DNA of 13,303 bases from NCBI GenBank assembly GCA_023430545.1, contig JAEZAF010000078.1, positions 1 to 13,303 of the forward strand, read 5' to 3'. The DNA is from Chloroflexota bacterium. Lineage in GTDB: Bacteria; Chloroflexota; Anaerolineae; Aggregatilineales; Phototrophicaceae. Both the position numbers and the translations under genes were made by a program. Under the pieces are notes generated by a model. That model worked only from the letters and a program-made list of their open reading frames with translations. It had not been told where the DNA came from and did not search any database. Positions within the stretch are counted from its first letter, which is position 1. Each line of letters starts with the position of its first letter. Positions 1 through 7,540 of this stretch are shown here, piece after piece.

Positions 1-52
1 TTTAGTCAGATCATCTGTGGGTAGAGGCACACCGGCGGACTCCACCCACGAT

Positions 53-67
53 ATACACTCAGTGTAT
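53..67. repeat. 15-bp perfect palindrome ATACACT-c-AGTGTAT
   Basis: ATACACT and AGTGTAT flank a single C. The shape is that of a dimeric repressor operator, but the gene it might control is outside the window to the left or absent, and such palindromes also arise by chance. Positions 1-170 otherwise show nothing I can assign: no convincing reading frame on either strand. Confidence 0.25.
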
Positions 68-170
68 GACAACCTGTCTAACGTCTGCATGATGCAAAGC
101 TGACGCTTATACCTCGCTTACCCTACGGGTGCTGTGTGCGCTTCCGCTGGTGTCTTCCCTGTCCTGTCTG

Positions 171-206
171 AAGACAAAACAGCCCTGATTTGAAGGGGCA
201 GGGCTG
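171..206 (-). terminator. Intrinsic terminator of the propeller-like exported protein gene
   Basis: Read on the minus strand, CAGCCCTG and CAGGGCTG form a perfect 8-bp, GC-rich stem around an 11-nt loop, followed at once by TTTTGTCTT. It lies 41 nt beyond the stop codon of the minus-strand gene ending at 248, the right place and orientation to end that transcript. Confidence 0.75.
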
Positions 207-247
207 CACTGATCACGTTTTGTCGGGGTGGCTGGGAGGTGTAGGGT

Positions 248-1456
248 TTACTCTGCCAGCATGGTCACAGCGACGACAGTGTGGACGTTAGTCGCAGACC
301 TCAGTGGGGTCTCTTCACCTCCATCCAGCAGATTCACGGAAATCAGGTCACCCGCTTCATTGTTGTACAGAAAACCATCCGGCGTGGACAGGAACTGGCT
401 GTAGGGGATGTCTTCGAAGGTTTGTACGATATTCCCTTCACGATCCACGATGACCAGTGAGGTCTCCTCCATCTCTTCCCCGCTGACATAGAGCAGCACA
501 TGTTCGTCATTCTGGACAAACTGGAACTGATTCACAGTGCCTTCTTCTGTTTCGAACAGGGTCTGCTGTTCGCCGGATACCGTATCCACCAGCATCACGC
601 GGTTATAGATCGTGCTGCCCGCTGCATCGTTTTCTGGCTGATCCGGTGCAGGCAGTGCAGTCAGCATAAGATCACCATCGATGTCCCCGATGATGCTGCC
701 TGCTGCATCACCCATCTCAACCACTTCCAGATCACCGGTCTGGAAATTCCAGCGTGCGATCACAGGGGTGAGTTCCTCATGGACGAATACCGGCCACAGC
801 ATGAACTGCACTTCGGCATCATCGAACTGGAGATACCGCACGTTATAGAGTGCATCGCCCTGAATGTCCAGTACAGCAGATGCCTCAGCCGAACTCAGTG
901 TGTAGGATGGTGCAGGCGCGGGTTGTGCGATGTCCAGCACGACGATTTCCCACTGATAGGCGTTAGGCGCTTCCGGGTCGGAACGATAGGCATAGCCAAA
1001 CGCCACATGATTTCCATCCTCACTGAAGGTCAGGCTGTCGGTCGCGGCGTTGAACAATTCCTGACTTGTCAGTGTGGCATCTGCTGTGGGAGCCAGCGGA
1101 TAAGTCGCCACCATCTGATCTTCGCCGACATTATGGATGACAATCTGTGCAGGGAACTGGTTGAGATCACCTTCAGCTTCGCCTGTCTGTTCACCATAGG
1201 CCAGATACTGCCCGTCCGCTGAGATGGCCGTATACCAATAGGGTTGATCGGTATCCGTAAACGGCACACTGATCTGTTGCAGGGTTTCGCCGCTGGATGA
1301 AACCTGTACAAAGCCTTCCTGTGCATCATTTACCCATACTGCCCAGTCGCCCTTGTCACTATCCGCCTGGGCACCGATGCTGGTGACGATGACTGCTGAC
1401 ACCGCCATCAATATGACCAACAGAATAACACGTATGGGGTTCATAACCTGGTTCAT
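248..1456 (-). CDS. Exported or membrane-anchored beta-propeller-like protein, function unknown
   Basis: 402 residues. I take ATG at 1456 as the start because AGGAGAG (complement of 1461-1470) sits just upstream, whereas the longer reading from 1510 begins inside an inverted repeat and has no such site. Residues about 8-28 are a hydrophobic export segment, with a possible signal peptidase cut after GAQA (residue 31). The rest is acidic, lacks cysteine and contains loops of the WD40/TolB-like type: AISADGQYLAYGEQ (78-91) and SLTFSEDGNHVAFGYA (141-156). This points to a beta-propeller outside the membrane, but I recognise no catalytic motif or named family. It stands alone: mrr upstream is separated by a gap and a clear terminator follows. 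Coding status is sure; the fold is inference. Confidence 0.8.
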   Translation of the reverse strand: MNQVMNPIRVILLVILMAVSAVIVTSIGAQADSDKGDWAVWVNDAQEGFVQVSSSGETLQQISVPFTDTDQPYWYTAISADGQYLAYGEQTGEAEGDLNQFPAQIVIHNVGEDQMVATYPLAPTADATLTSQELFNAATDSLTFSEDGNHVAFGYAYRSDPEAPNAYQWEIVVLDIAQPAPAPSYTLSSAEASAVLDIQGDALYNVRYLQFDDAEVQFMLWPVFVHEELTPVIARWNFQTGDLEVVEMGDAAGSIIGDIDGDLMLTALPAPDQPENDAAGSTIYNRVMLVDTVSGEQQTLFETEEGTVNQFQFVQNDEHVLLYVSGEEMEETSLVIVDREGNIVQTFEDIPYSQFLSTPDGFLYNNEAGDLISVNLLDGGEETPLRSATNVHTVVAVTMLAE

Positions 1457-1485
1457 AAACTTCTCTCCTCTCTTTTTCGAGTATG

Positions 1486-1519
1486 CTTCAGCAGGTAAGG
1501 CTGGCTGCACCTGCTGAAG
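1486..1519. repeat. 11-bp perfect inverted repeat in the leader of the exported protein gene
   Basis: CTTCAGCAGGT (1486-1496) and ACCTGCTGAAG (1509-1519) are exact reverse complements around a 12-nt spacer. The repeat is 30 nt upstream of the ATG at 1456 and about 15 nt upstream of its ribosome-binding site. It could be an operator or an RNA hairpin in the leader. There is no T run, so it is not a classic terminator. Confidence 0.6.
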
Positions 1520-1674
1520 ACGGCTTCAGTTTATGACAAACCCTATTACAGAAAATTGATTAACAGACAACGACTCTTTGACGTTTTTCCAACGTCTGCC
1601 CTACGTGTGCCTTGTGCTGGTCCCTGTGCGGTGATGATGGCTGCTCCGATCGAAGTAAGGGCGAAATACCGCGC

Positions 1675-2622
1675 CTAATCGATATTGAAATAATCGCGGT
1701 CCACACGCTTGACCACGTAAGCCTGCTGGACACTCACGCCGACATTGTGTTCGATCATAAGTTGTGTCAGCCGCTGGCCATCAATCGGGATGATCTTCAC
1801 ATTCGGGACGCTGTTTGCGTACTCCAGCGCCTGACGGCTGAAACTCGATGTGGTGATGAAGACGCCCTTGCTGGCCCGTTCACCCATCAGACTGCCTGCA
1901 AAGCCCTGAAGCGCAGGCCGCCCGACAATATTATCGACCGCGTAGCGCTTGGCCTGTACGTAGATCGTATTGAGTCCGAGCTTGTCCTCATAGATGTAGC
2001 CATCCAGCCCACCATCACCGGAGCGTCCGATCGTCTGACCAGTCCCTAGTGCGCCGCCGTATCCCATCGCCAGCAGCAGATCGACCACCAGTTGTTCAAA
2101 GAACGCAGGTGATGCCGACAGAATAATTTCCAGCAGATCATCGGCCAGCTTCTGATTCAGGTCACTATGCACGCTCTGAATCAGTTCTTCGGGTGTCTGC
2201 TCGGAAATATCCGGTTCTGAAACACTCACACTGATGGTCTTTGGTTCATCAGTGAATGTGGTATCCGCTGATTTTCTGGAACGGGTTTGAAATTCCTGAA
2301 ACTCTGGAAATTGCAGCAGGTAATTCTTATCGATAAACGCCGGATTAGATCGAAGCACCTGCATTCCCCGATCAGTGATTTGCAAGTATCCACGTCCTGC
2401 ACTTTGCAGTAGACCCGCCTTTTTCAGATAGGTGTTTGCCCACTGAACACGGTCATCAAATCTGAGTGTGTTCCTGTTAGGTATTGTCTCCTGCCGATCT
2501 TCTTCTGACAGTCGCAGCGCATCGGCCAGCGCTGCAATTGCTTCGCGGATGTGATGCGCCTGTCCATCACTGGCGTATTGCAGCAGTGGCAGCATCAGTT
2601 TGTCATATGTTGGTACAGCCAT
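1675..2622 (-). CDS. mrr: Mrr-type (type IV) restriction endonuclease
   Basis: 315 residues, close to the 304 of E. coli Mrr. Family knowledge: Mrr cuts DNA carrying certain methylated bases. The start at 2622 gives MAVPTYDKLMLPLLQY, matching the usual Mrr N-terminus; an AAGGGA about 10 nt upstream supports it, and a longer reading from 2664 only adds non-family residues. Residues 1-90 are the winged-helix-like Mrr N-terminal domain, 100-150 a linker, and 165-315 the PD-(D/E)xK nuclease domain. Visible motifs: FFEQLVVDLL (174-183), GDGGLDG (202-208, metal-binding D207) and QAKR (223-226), then GVFITTSSFSRQA (253-265). All catalytic residues appear present. No methylase or specificity subunit lies nearby, as expected for a solitary type IV enzyme. 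A 7-bp inverted repeat upstream may regulate it. Confidence 0.93.
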   Translation of the reverse strand: MAVPTYDKLMLPLLQYASDGQAHHIREAIAALADALRLSEEDRQETIPNRNTLRFDDRVQWANTYLKKAGLLQSAGRGYLQITDRGMQVLRSNPAFIDKNYLLQFPEFQEFQTRSRKSADTTFTDEPKTISVSVSEPDISEQTPEELIQSVHSDLNQKLADDLLEIILSASPAFFEQLVVDLLLAMGYGGALGTGQTIGRSGDGGLDGYIYEDKLGLNTIYVQAKRYAVDNIVGRPALQGFAGSLMGERASKGVFITTSSFSRQALEYANSVPNVKIIPIDGQRLTQLMIEHNVGVSVQQAYVVKRVDRDYFNID

Positions 2623-2674
2623 TCCCTGATATTCCCTTCTGTGAAGTTGTTGTAAGTTGATCACTTTGCTGAAA

Positions 2675-2696
2675 TGAGGGACAGGGTCTTCCCTCA
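2675..2696. promoter_or_regulatory. Inverted repeat TGAGGGA-N8-TCCCTCA upstream of mrr
   Basis: Two 7-bp arms (2675-2681 and 2690-2696) are perfect reverse complements with an 8-nt spacer, 53 bp upstream of the mrr start. Position and symmetry suit a repressor operator in the mrr promoter region. I cannot see a convincing -35/-10 pair beside it. A weak terminator on the minus strand is the alternative, but the following TTTC is short. Confidence 0.4.
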
Positions 2697-2840
2697 GAAT
2701 CCCCTATCCCACAAATTGCGTCCGTAACATTTGAAAACTCTAACCGCGCAATCCGAACATTCGTGCTACACTATGTGGTTCCTGCACCTTAACATCGTTA
2801 ACTGGTAGGTCGGAATTCAATGCCGACCGCAGTTTATCGG

Positions 2841-3003
2841 TTGCAGCAATTGCAGCAGCACTTTTTTTTTGTGCGGCAGCAGCAGCAGCAGCAAGCAGTT
2901 TTGAACCTGAAGCGCCGCTAACATGACCCGATTGCAGCAGTATAGTGCAGCAAAGTGCTGCAACATGCTGCAAAGTGCTGCAACATGCTGCAAACTGCTG
3001 CAA
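2841..3003. repeat. Array of TTGCAGCA / TGCTGCAA octamers, partly phased at 10 bp
   Basis: This fills much of the gene-free stretch 2623-3046. TTGCAGCA occurs at 2841, 2850 and 2932, and TGCAGCA at 2946. The orientation then flips to TGCTGCAA at 2956, 2966, 2976, 2986 and 2996, exactly every 10 bp. The last block is a 10-bp unit CAAMRTGCTG repeated five times in an alternating AAG/ACA pattern, which gives a 20-bp higher unit. Between the two groups are nine T (2862-2870) and five CAG triplets (2877-2891). One site per helical turn suits a protein-binding array, but slippage-driven expansion is equally possible. Weak reading frames across it are cysteine/alanine/glutamine low complexity and I do not call them genes. 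Confidence 0.75.
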
Positions 3004-3046
3004 CACAAAGCCACCATCCGGCAGTACTGGACTGCGTGACCCGTGT

Positions 3047-4342
3047 CTAAACCGCTTCCTGACGCAGTTTGCGATAGAACGCCACCGCCACCGCCACCAG
3101 CATCAGCGTGCGGGTGATGACAATCGCGATGTACGGTGTCAGCAGTTCACCGCTCATCACCCCCGGAGTCTCCGTGTCGCCGGTACGGATAAACAGAAAC
3201 GGATACTCGACGAAGATCAGCCCGCTGAGCAGAACGCAGATCAGCACACCGTTGCGGTTCGGAAACGTCAGCAGAATAAGCGGCAGGATTTGTGTCAGCC
3301 ACTGCGGACTCCAGCCCTGCGCCTGAAGGAAGAAAATCAGCAGGGTGATACCGACAAACGCCACCAGCCCCTTGTCATCGAAGCGGCGGGTGCGCGCAAA
3401 CACAAACAGGCCGATCAGTCCCGCGCCAATCAGCCGCAGCCAGCCGGGGATCACCGCCGGATTGCCGTAAAGCTGGGTCGCGCCCGCCGCGTCATAATGG
3501 ATCTGGATCATATCCACACCTGGCGCGGCGAAATTGCCGGTGGTCAGGTTACCATCCAGCAGCGCCCAGACACTCTGATACGACGCCTTGCCGAACTGCG
3601 CCGTCAGCGAGACCGTGACCATCTCCTTATTCGGGCTGGTGACATACAGCACCGCATACACGGCGATAAACAGACCCAGCGCAATCGCAGCGTAGCGCAC
3701 GGCGTTGTTCAGCGGACGGAAGCGAAAGACCGCGCCGAGAATCAGCGCCGGTGTGAACTTGACCAGCGCCCCGAAGCCCGCCATCAGGGCAGAGCGCGTC
3801 TCCTTCCCGGTCAGCAGCCACCACAGGCTCAGCAGCAGCGTGAAGGTCACCATGACTTCGAAGTTCCACCATGCGAAGACGACCGGCACCAGCAGCAGTG
3901 CATACACCCATGCCAGCGCCATTCCGGTGGAGGCCCCGTGCAGCCGTCCGCCAATAGATCGCATCAGCCACAGGTTGCCGACATCACAGGCCAGCATGAG
4001 CAGGGCCATCGCCATCGTCCAACTGGTGAAGTTCGCACCCGCGCCCAGCACCTGATACGTCAGCGCGTTAAGCCATGACCAGACCGGCGGGAACTCACTC
4101 CACCATTCACGGAAGGGATAATCGCCGTTCTCAGTGAACTCCGCCAGCCGGAAGTAATAATACAGGTCGCCGCCGACGGTCATGCCGCGTTCGCCTGAGG
4201 TTTCCAGAAGGATGGGCTGAAACACTATGCCGAGCATCAGCCGGAAGCCGATAAACAGGATCAGGAGCACGCGGAAATCCATAAACAGGCTGGACACATT
4301 CAGCGAGGAATCGCTCGCTTTCTGGCGGGATTGGGTACTCAT
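3047..4342 (-). CDS. Multi-pass membrane glycosyltransferase, GT-C fold (GT87/GT39-like)
   Basis: 431 residues, mostly hydrophobic, with roughly ten membrane spans. Family knowledge: such enzymes use a polyprenyl-phosphate sugar and transfer the sugar on the outer face of the membrane, for lipids, glycans or proteins. GGDLYYYFRLAEF (57-69) in the first outer loop carries the acidic residue (D59) typical of GT-C enzymes. It is followed by YPFREWWSEFPPVWSW (75-90), GALVKFTPAL (191-200) and QGWSPQWLTQILPL (342-355), a layout I associate with GT87/ArnT-like proteins. The ATG at 4342 is preceded by AAAGG at a 7-nt spacing. A GTG at 4381 would add CPCPYCKGQL but has a weaker site. No partner gene indicates the acceptor, so the substrate is unknown. 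Confidence 0.82.
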   Translation of the reverse strand: MSTQSRQKASDSSLNVSSLFMDFRVLLILFIGFRLMLGIVFQPILLETSGERGMTVGGDLYYYFRLAEFTENGDYPFREWWSEFPPVWSWLNALTYQVLGAGANFTSWTMAMALLMLACDVGNLWLMRSIGGRLHGASTGMALAWVYALLLVPVVFAWWNFEVMVTFTLLLSLWWLLTGKETRSALMAGFGALVKFTPALILGAVFRFRPLNNAVRYAAIALGLFIAVYAVLYVTSPNKEMVTVSLTAQFGKASYQSVWALLDGNLTTGNFAAPGVDMIQIHYDAAGATQLYGNPAVIPGWLRLIGAGLIGLFVFARTRRFDDKGLVAFVGITLLIFFLQAQGWSPQWLTQILPLILLTFPNRNGVLICVLLSGLIFVEYPFLFIRTGDTETPGVMSGELLTPYIAIVITRTLMLVAVAVAFYRKLRQEAV

Positions 4343-4488
4343 CAGTTGGCCTTTGCAATAGGGACACGGGCAAAGCCGCACTCGGCCTGTCGTGTCTGCG
4401 TGACAGAAAATTCAGCAAAACAGGGCAAAACAATCTATGGCATTGTGTTCGATGTGCTTTTCTTTCTTTCAAATTCTAGCAAAAGTCT

Positions 4489-4517
4489 CTGTTATGAAAC
4501 GAAAGATCCCGTATAAT
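4489..4517 (+). promoter_or_regulatory. Promoter of the HIT-thiolase pair
   Basis: A perfect -10 TATAAT (4512-4517) has CTGTTA 17 bp upstream as a weak -35. Transcription would begin near 4524, leaving a leader of about 40 nt before the ATG at 4566. The rest of the 4343-4565 gap is the divergent upstream region shared with the glycosyltransferase; I see no clear promoter for that gene. Confidence 0.6.
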
Positions 4518-4565
4518 GCCTGAAGAAATTAAATCCCGGTTCAGTTCGGACTTACCACCCTTTCG

Positions 4566-5081
4566 ATGACTCAGCATCTCTTTACCCCGTGGCGTATGGC
4601 ATATATCCGAGGCGAAAGCAAACCCACCGACGGCGGCTGCATCTTCTGCGATAAACGTCAGCCATCGCCGAATGATCCCGAAGACCTGATCGTCGCACGA
4701 TCTGAATACGTGTACGTGATCATGAACAAGTATCCGTACAACAACGGCCATGTGATGGTGGTGCCGTATGAGCATGTCTCCACGCCAGAAGCACTGCCAG
4801 CAGAAGCGCTGACCGATCTCACCCTGACCACCAACCGCTGCATGGCGGTCCTGCGTCACATTTACAATGCGCCGTCCTTCAATCTGGGGGCCAATGTCGG
4901 TGCGCCTGCCGGTGCCGGGATCGAAGCGCATTACCACTTTCACATCGTACCGCGCTGGTACAGTGATGCCAACTTCATGACGATTGTCAGCGATACCCGC
5001 GTTATCCCGGATTCGATTGAAAATACCTATCAACAGCTTGTCACCGCCTGGCAGACACTGTTCGGCAGTGTGACTTCTTAA
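4566..5081 (+). CDS. HIT-family nucleotide hydrolase/phosphorylase
   Basis: 171 residues. The active-site triad AHYHFHIVPRW (121-131) carries H122, H124 and H126, the H-x-H-x-H motif of the histidine triad superfamily; the central/last histidine forms the nucleotidyl intermediate. CIFC (25-28), with H70 as another candidate ligand, resembles the zinc site of many HIT proteins, and NLGANVGAPAGAGIEAHYH is the standard approach to the triad. The HLFTPWRMAYI opening is typical of the Ap4A hydrolase/phosphorylase-like branch, which acts on dinucleoside polyphosphates or nucleoside phosphoramidates; the exact substrate cannot be read off. The start fits the family but lacks a Shine-Dalgarno site (the bases before it are pyrimidine-rich). 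The thiolase gene follows after 29 bp, so the two are probably cotranscribed. Confidence 0.92.
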   Translation: MTQHLFTPWRMAYIRGESKPTDGGCIFCDKRQPSPNDPEDLIVARSEYVYVIMNKYPYNNGHVMVVPYEHVSTPEALPAEALTDLTLTTNRCMAVLRHIYNAPSFNLGANVGAPAGAGIEAHYHFHIVPRWYSDANFMTIVSDTRVIPDSIENTYQQLVTAWQTLFGSVTS

Positions 5082-5110
5082 AGAGAAACAGTTTAAAGGA
5101 TCTTTCTGCA

Positions 5111-6358
5111 ATGGCTACCAATGGGGCTAATAACGGAAATCACAACGGCGCACGCGGCCAGCACAGCCGCGATGTGGTCATTTTAGGCGCAGCACGCACG
5201 CCGCAGGGCAAATTCCTCGGCGCACTGGCTGGGCTCTCGGCTGCGGAACTGGGTAAGGTCGCTTTTAAGGCGGCAGTGGAGCGCAGCGGGATCAATGCGG
5301 CGGATGTGGCCGAAGTGATCGTCGGGAATGTCGTCAGCGCCGGGACCGGACAGGCCCTGCCGCGTCAGATCAGCATTGGCGCAGGTGTGCCGGATACCGT
5401 CGGCGGGATCACCGTCAATAAGGTGTGCGGCAGCGGCCTCAAGGCCGTGATGCTGGCCTCCAACGCCATTAAATCCGAAGATGGGGAAGTCTATCTGGCG
5501 GGCGGCGTTGAGAGCATGAGCCGCGCCCCCTATCTGAACGACTCGCTGCGTACTGGCAACAAGTACGGCCATGTCACCGTGCGCGACTCGCTTCAGCATG
5601 ACGGCCTGTGGTGTTCGATTGTTGACTGGGGGATGGGCAACGCGGCGGAGTTCATCGGTCGCCAGCTCGAAGTCACCCGCGACGAGATGGATGAATTCGC
5701 CTATCGCAGTCATCAGCTTGCCGCTAAAGCAACCAGCGAAGGCAAATTCAAAGCCGAGATCGCGCCGGTCACGATGAAGACCCGCAAGGGTGATCAGGTC
5801 ATCGACACCGACGAGCCGATCCGTGCGGATACGACCCTCGAAGCGCTGGCTGCTCTCAAACCCGCCTTCGAAACCGACGGCAGTGTGACCGCCGGTAACG
5901 CCCCCGGCATGAATGACGGCTCTGCTGCCCTGGTGGTTGCCAGCCGCGAATACGCCGAGCGCAACGGTCACAAACCGCTGGCCCGGATCGTCGCCTATGG
6001 TCAGGCGGCGGTTGATCCGCAGTGGATCTTCTACGCGCCGGTGAAAGCCATCCCCGTCGCACTGGAGCGTGCAGGCTGGACCGCCGATGAGGTCGATCTG
6101 TTCGAGATCAACGAAGCGTTCGCCTCGCAGGTGCTGGCCGATATGCGCGGCCTCGAACGTCAGGGCATCAACATCCCGATGGAAAAGGTCAACGTCCACG
6201 GCGGCGCGATTGCGCTGGGGCATCCGCTGGGGGCCAGTGGTGCGCGGGTGCTGGTGACCCTGATCCACGCCTTACAGGATCGCGGTGGCAAGCGCGGGAT
6301 CGCCGCGCTGTGTCTTGGCGGTGGTGAAGCCGTCGCGATGGCTGTCGAACTGGAGTAG
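5111..6358 (+). CDS. Acetyl-CoA acetyltransferase (thiolase)
   Basis: 415 residues against about 390 for the family. It joins two acetyl-CoA to acetoacetyl-CoA, or splits 3-ketoacyl-CoA in the reverse direction. All catalytic positions are visible: nucleophile C106 in NKVCGSGLKAV, N334 in NEAF (334-337), H371 in GGAIALGHPLGASGAR (364-379) and C401 in CLGGGEA (401-407). The extra length is mainly an N-terminal tail (residues 1-20) rich in Asn and Gly (NGANNGNHNGARGQ) before the usual DVVILGAARTPQGKF. AAAGGAT about 10 nt before the ATG is the ribosome-binding site. It is probably the second gene of a two-gene transcript with the HIT protein and is closed by a strong terminator. Biosynthetic (acetoacetyl-CoA) against degradative use cannot be settled here; symbols such as atoB or phaA would be guesses. 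Confidence 0.94.
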   Translation: MATNGANNGNHNGARGQHSRDVVILGAARTPQGKFLGALAGLSAAELGKVAFKAAVERSGINAADVAEVIVGNVVSAGTGQALPRQISIGAGVPDTVGGITVNKVCGSGLKAVMLASNAIKSEDGEVYLAGGVESMSRAPYLNDSLRTGNKYGHVTVRDSLQHDGLWCSIVDWGMGNAAEFIGRQLEVTRDEMDEFAYRSHQLAAKATSEGKFKAEIAPVTMKTRKGDQVIDTDEPIRADTTLEALAALKPAFETDGSVTAGNAPGMNDGSAALVVASREYAERNGHKPLARIVAYGQAAVDPQWIFYAPVKAIPVALERAGWTADEVDLFEINEAFASQVLADMRGLERQGINIPMEKVNVHGGAIALGHPLGASGARVLVTLIHALQDRGGKRGIAALCLGGGEAVAMAVELE

Positions 6359-6388
6359 CTTCACCGCTTCCGGTTGAATCAGAAGCCG

Positions 6389-6413
6389 AAGCGCCCTGCG
6401 GGGCGCTTTTTTT
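6389..6413 (+). terminator. Intrinsic terminator after the thiolase gene
   Basis: AAGCGCCC and GGGCGCTT form a GC-rich perfect stem around the loop TGCG, running into a seven-T tract (6407-6413). It ends the HIT-thiolase transcript 31 nt after the stop codon. Confidence 0.92.
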
Positions 6414-6566
6414 GTGAAAAAATTGTTACAAACCATGTGACAACCGTGTGCAGTCATCACGAATGCAGTATGCTTGACGATAAGAGGCAGGTCATGGCGT
6501 GACTTATGAGCGCTGCTGCCTGCGGGTTTTGGAAGTGGGTTGTGATAAGCTGTTGGAGGTGATGTG

Positions 6567-7352
6567 ATGAGACAAAATCGTTTTCTGCTGATGTTCTGTC
6601 TGATGGCGCTGATGTTGGGCAGTATCATCATGCTTTGGGATGGACTAGGGATGCGGGTTGCAGCACAGGCCCCACGCCTCACCCAGACGGCCTCGCACAC
6701 GTCTACGCCGGATGACACCACTATCACGCCTACAGACACGGCTGATTCGAATGTTACGGCCACTCCAACCGAGACGACTGAGCCAACCCGCACCGAAACC
6801 CCTGCGGCACCTACAGTGACATCGACACCCGTAACTTACGAGCTGCTTCAGAACGGCGGCTTCGAAGTCTCCGACCCGGCGGATTCCAGTCAGGCCCTGC
6901 ACTGGACAGTCTCGAAGCCCAGTAAGGATAAACGCAAGTGCAAGCCTGCGAAGGCTTATGAAGGCGAATGCTTCTATCAGTTCAAAACCGGCCCACAGGA
7001 AAAGGCCACACTTCGGCAGTCGATCGTCTCCGGGCTGTTGTCGCCTGAACATTATCTGACGCTGTACGCCGGTTACTTTGCCACAGGCGATCCAAAGCTG
7101 AAGATCAAGGTGGTGATCAATTATGCCAATCAGCCTCCGGAGAAGACCGTGCTCAAGATGAAAGGCATTACGAACGGCGTCTATCAATCGCTGATTTCGT
7201 CGGATATTTACTTCACCAGCGCCACTGTCGCCAGTGTCGAGGTACAGCTTCTCAATCGGGGGACATTCGGCAAGGTTCGCCTCGATGATCTGAGGCTGGT
7301 CGCGACGATGATTGATGATGCCTTCATTCCAGAGCGTCTCAGCCTGCCGTAG
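6567..7352 (+). CDS. Secreted protein: Thr/Pro-rich linker plus two-cysteine C-terminal domain
   Basis: 261 residues. The ATG at 6567 is placed 7 nt after GGAGG, within a near-perfect anti-16S complement (GGAGGTGAT); a GTG one codon earlier is the alternative. Residues 1-35 form a signal peptide (hydrophobic 6-24) with a likely cut after VAAQA. Residues 36-90 are a Thr/Ser/Pro-rich spacer without clear repeats. Residues 92-261 form a domain opening LLQNGGFEV and containing DKRKCK and GECFYQFK (C125, C135, perhaps a disulfide), ending in a run close to LRLV and SLP. The NG-FE opening with a tryptophan soon after (W113) recalls CBM4/9-like jelly-roll carbohydrate-binding modules, but that is inference. 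The same domain ends the next gene, so the two are partial paralogues. No enzyme motif is seen. Confidence 0.85.
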   Translation: MRQNRFLLMFCLMALMLGSIIMLWDGLGMRVAAQAPRLTQTASHTSTPDDTTITPTDTADSNVTATPTETTEPTRTETPAAPTVTSTPVTYELLQNGGFEVSDPADSSQALHWTVSKPSKDKRKCKPAKAYEGECFYQFKTGPQEKATLRQSIVSGLLSPEHYLTLYAGYFATGDPKLKIKVVINYANQPPEKTVLKMKGITNGVYQSLISSDIYFTSATVASVEVQLLNRGTFGKVRLDDLRLVATMIDDAFIPERLSLP

Positions 7353-7430
7353 AACGCTGCCCCACGCCGTGTGAGGTGGGCAGGATTGCATCCCACCCGC
7401 ACACCTGATCACCTGACACAGATCAAACCG

Positions 7431-7469
7431 GAAACCCTGAACATCGCGTCAGGGTTTCTTTACGTTTTT
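7431..7469 (+). terminator. Intrinsic terminator after the short secreted protein
   Basis: GAAACCCTGA (7431-7440) and TCAGGGTTTC (7449-7458) are a perfect 10-bp stem with an 8-nt loop, followed by TTTACGTTTTT. A smaller hairpin (CTGCCC 7357-7362 with GGGCAG 7378-7383) lies just after the stop codon. Together they separate this gene from the large propeller gene. Confidence 0.85.
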
Positions 7470-7472
7470 CCG

Positions 7473-7501
7473 TTGACATCATCCCTGAACTGCGCAATTG
7501 T
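7473..7501 (+). promoter_or_regulatory. Possible promoter of the large propeller gene
   Basis: A perfect -35 TTGACA (7473-7478) is followed after 17 bp by AATTGT (7496-7501), a poor -10; TGTAAT at 7499 fits better in sequence but at 20 bp. A promoter here is expected because a terminator precedes it and the ATG at 7541 follows. Confidence 0.4.
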
Positions 7502-7540
7502 AATGGAATCGCCTCATCGAACTTATCAGGATACTTCAGG

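Noticed and set aside
1580..1596. GACGTT-N5-AACGTC hairpin as the mrr terminator
   Set aside because: The stem is only 6 bp and no T run follows on the minus strand; it may still slow transcription but is not a supported terminator.
2862..2870. Nine-T tract as a plus-strand terminator
   Set aside because: The preceding sequence has no GC-rich stem and no plus-strand gene ends nearby.
2841..3003. TGCTGCAA array as replication origin iterons or a CRISPR array
   Set aside because: No DnaA boxes, no replication gene and an unsuitable gene context for an origin; repeats are far too short and lack unique spacers for CRISPR.
2740..3006. Minus-strand 88-codon frame, cysteine/alanine-rich, through the repeat array
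   Set aside because: Its first half is only the translation of the TGCTGCAA and CAG repeats; no ribosome-binding site or recognisable domain. The last 35 codons look slightly more protein-like, but too little to call.
2945..4078. Plus-strand 377-codon frame rich in Gln, His and Arg
   Set aside because: It lies opposite the glycosyltransferase, whose membrane spans and motifs are clear; its composition is the usual shadow of a GC-rich antisense frame.
4343..4381. GTG start at 4381 giving the glycosyltransferase an N-terminal CPCPYC knuckle
   Set aside because: The ATG at 4342 has AAAGG at good spacing; the extension has a poor site and two or three cysteines alone do not make a zinc motif. 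Not fully excluded.
5183..6268. Minus-strand 361-codon frame opposite thiolase
   Set aside because: Thiolase with all catalytic residues is on the other strand; the antisense frame has no recognisable motif.
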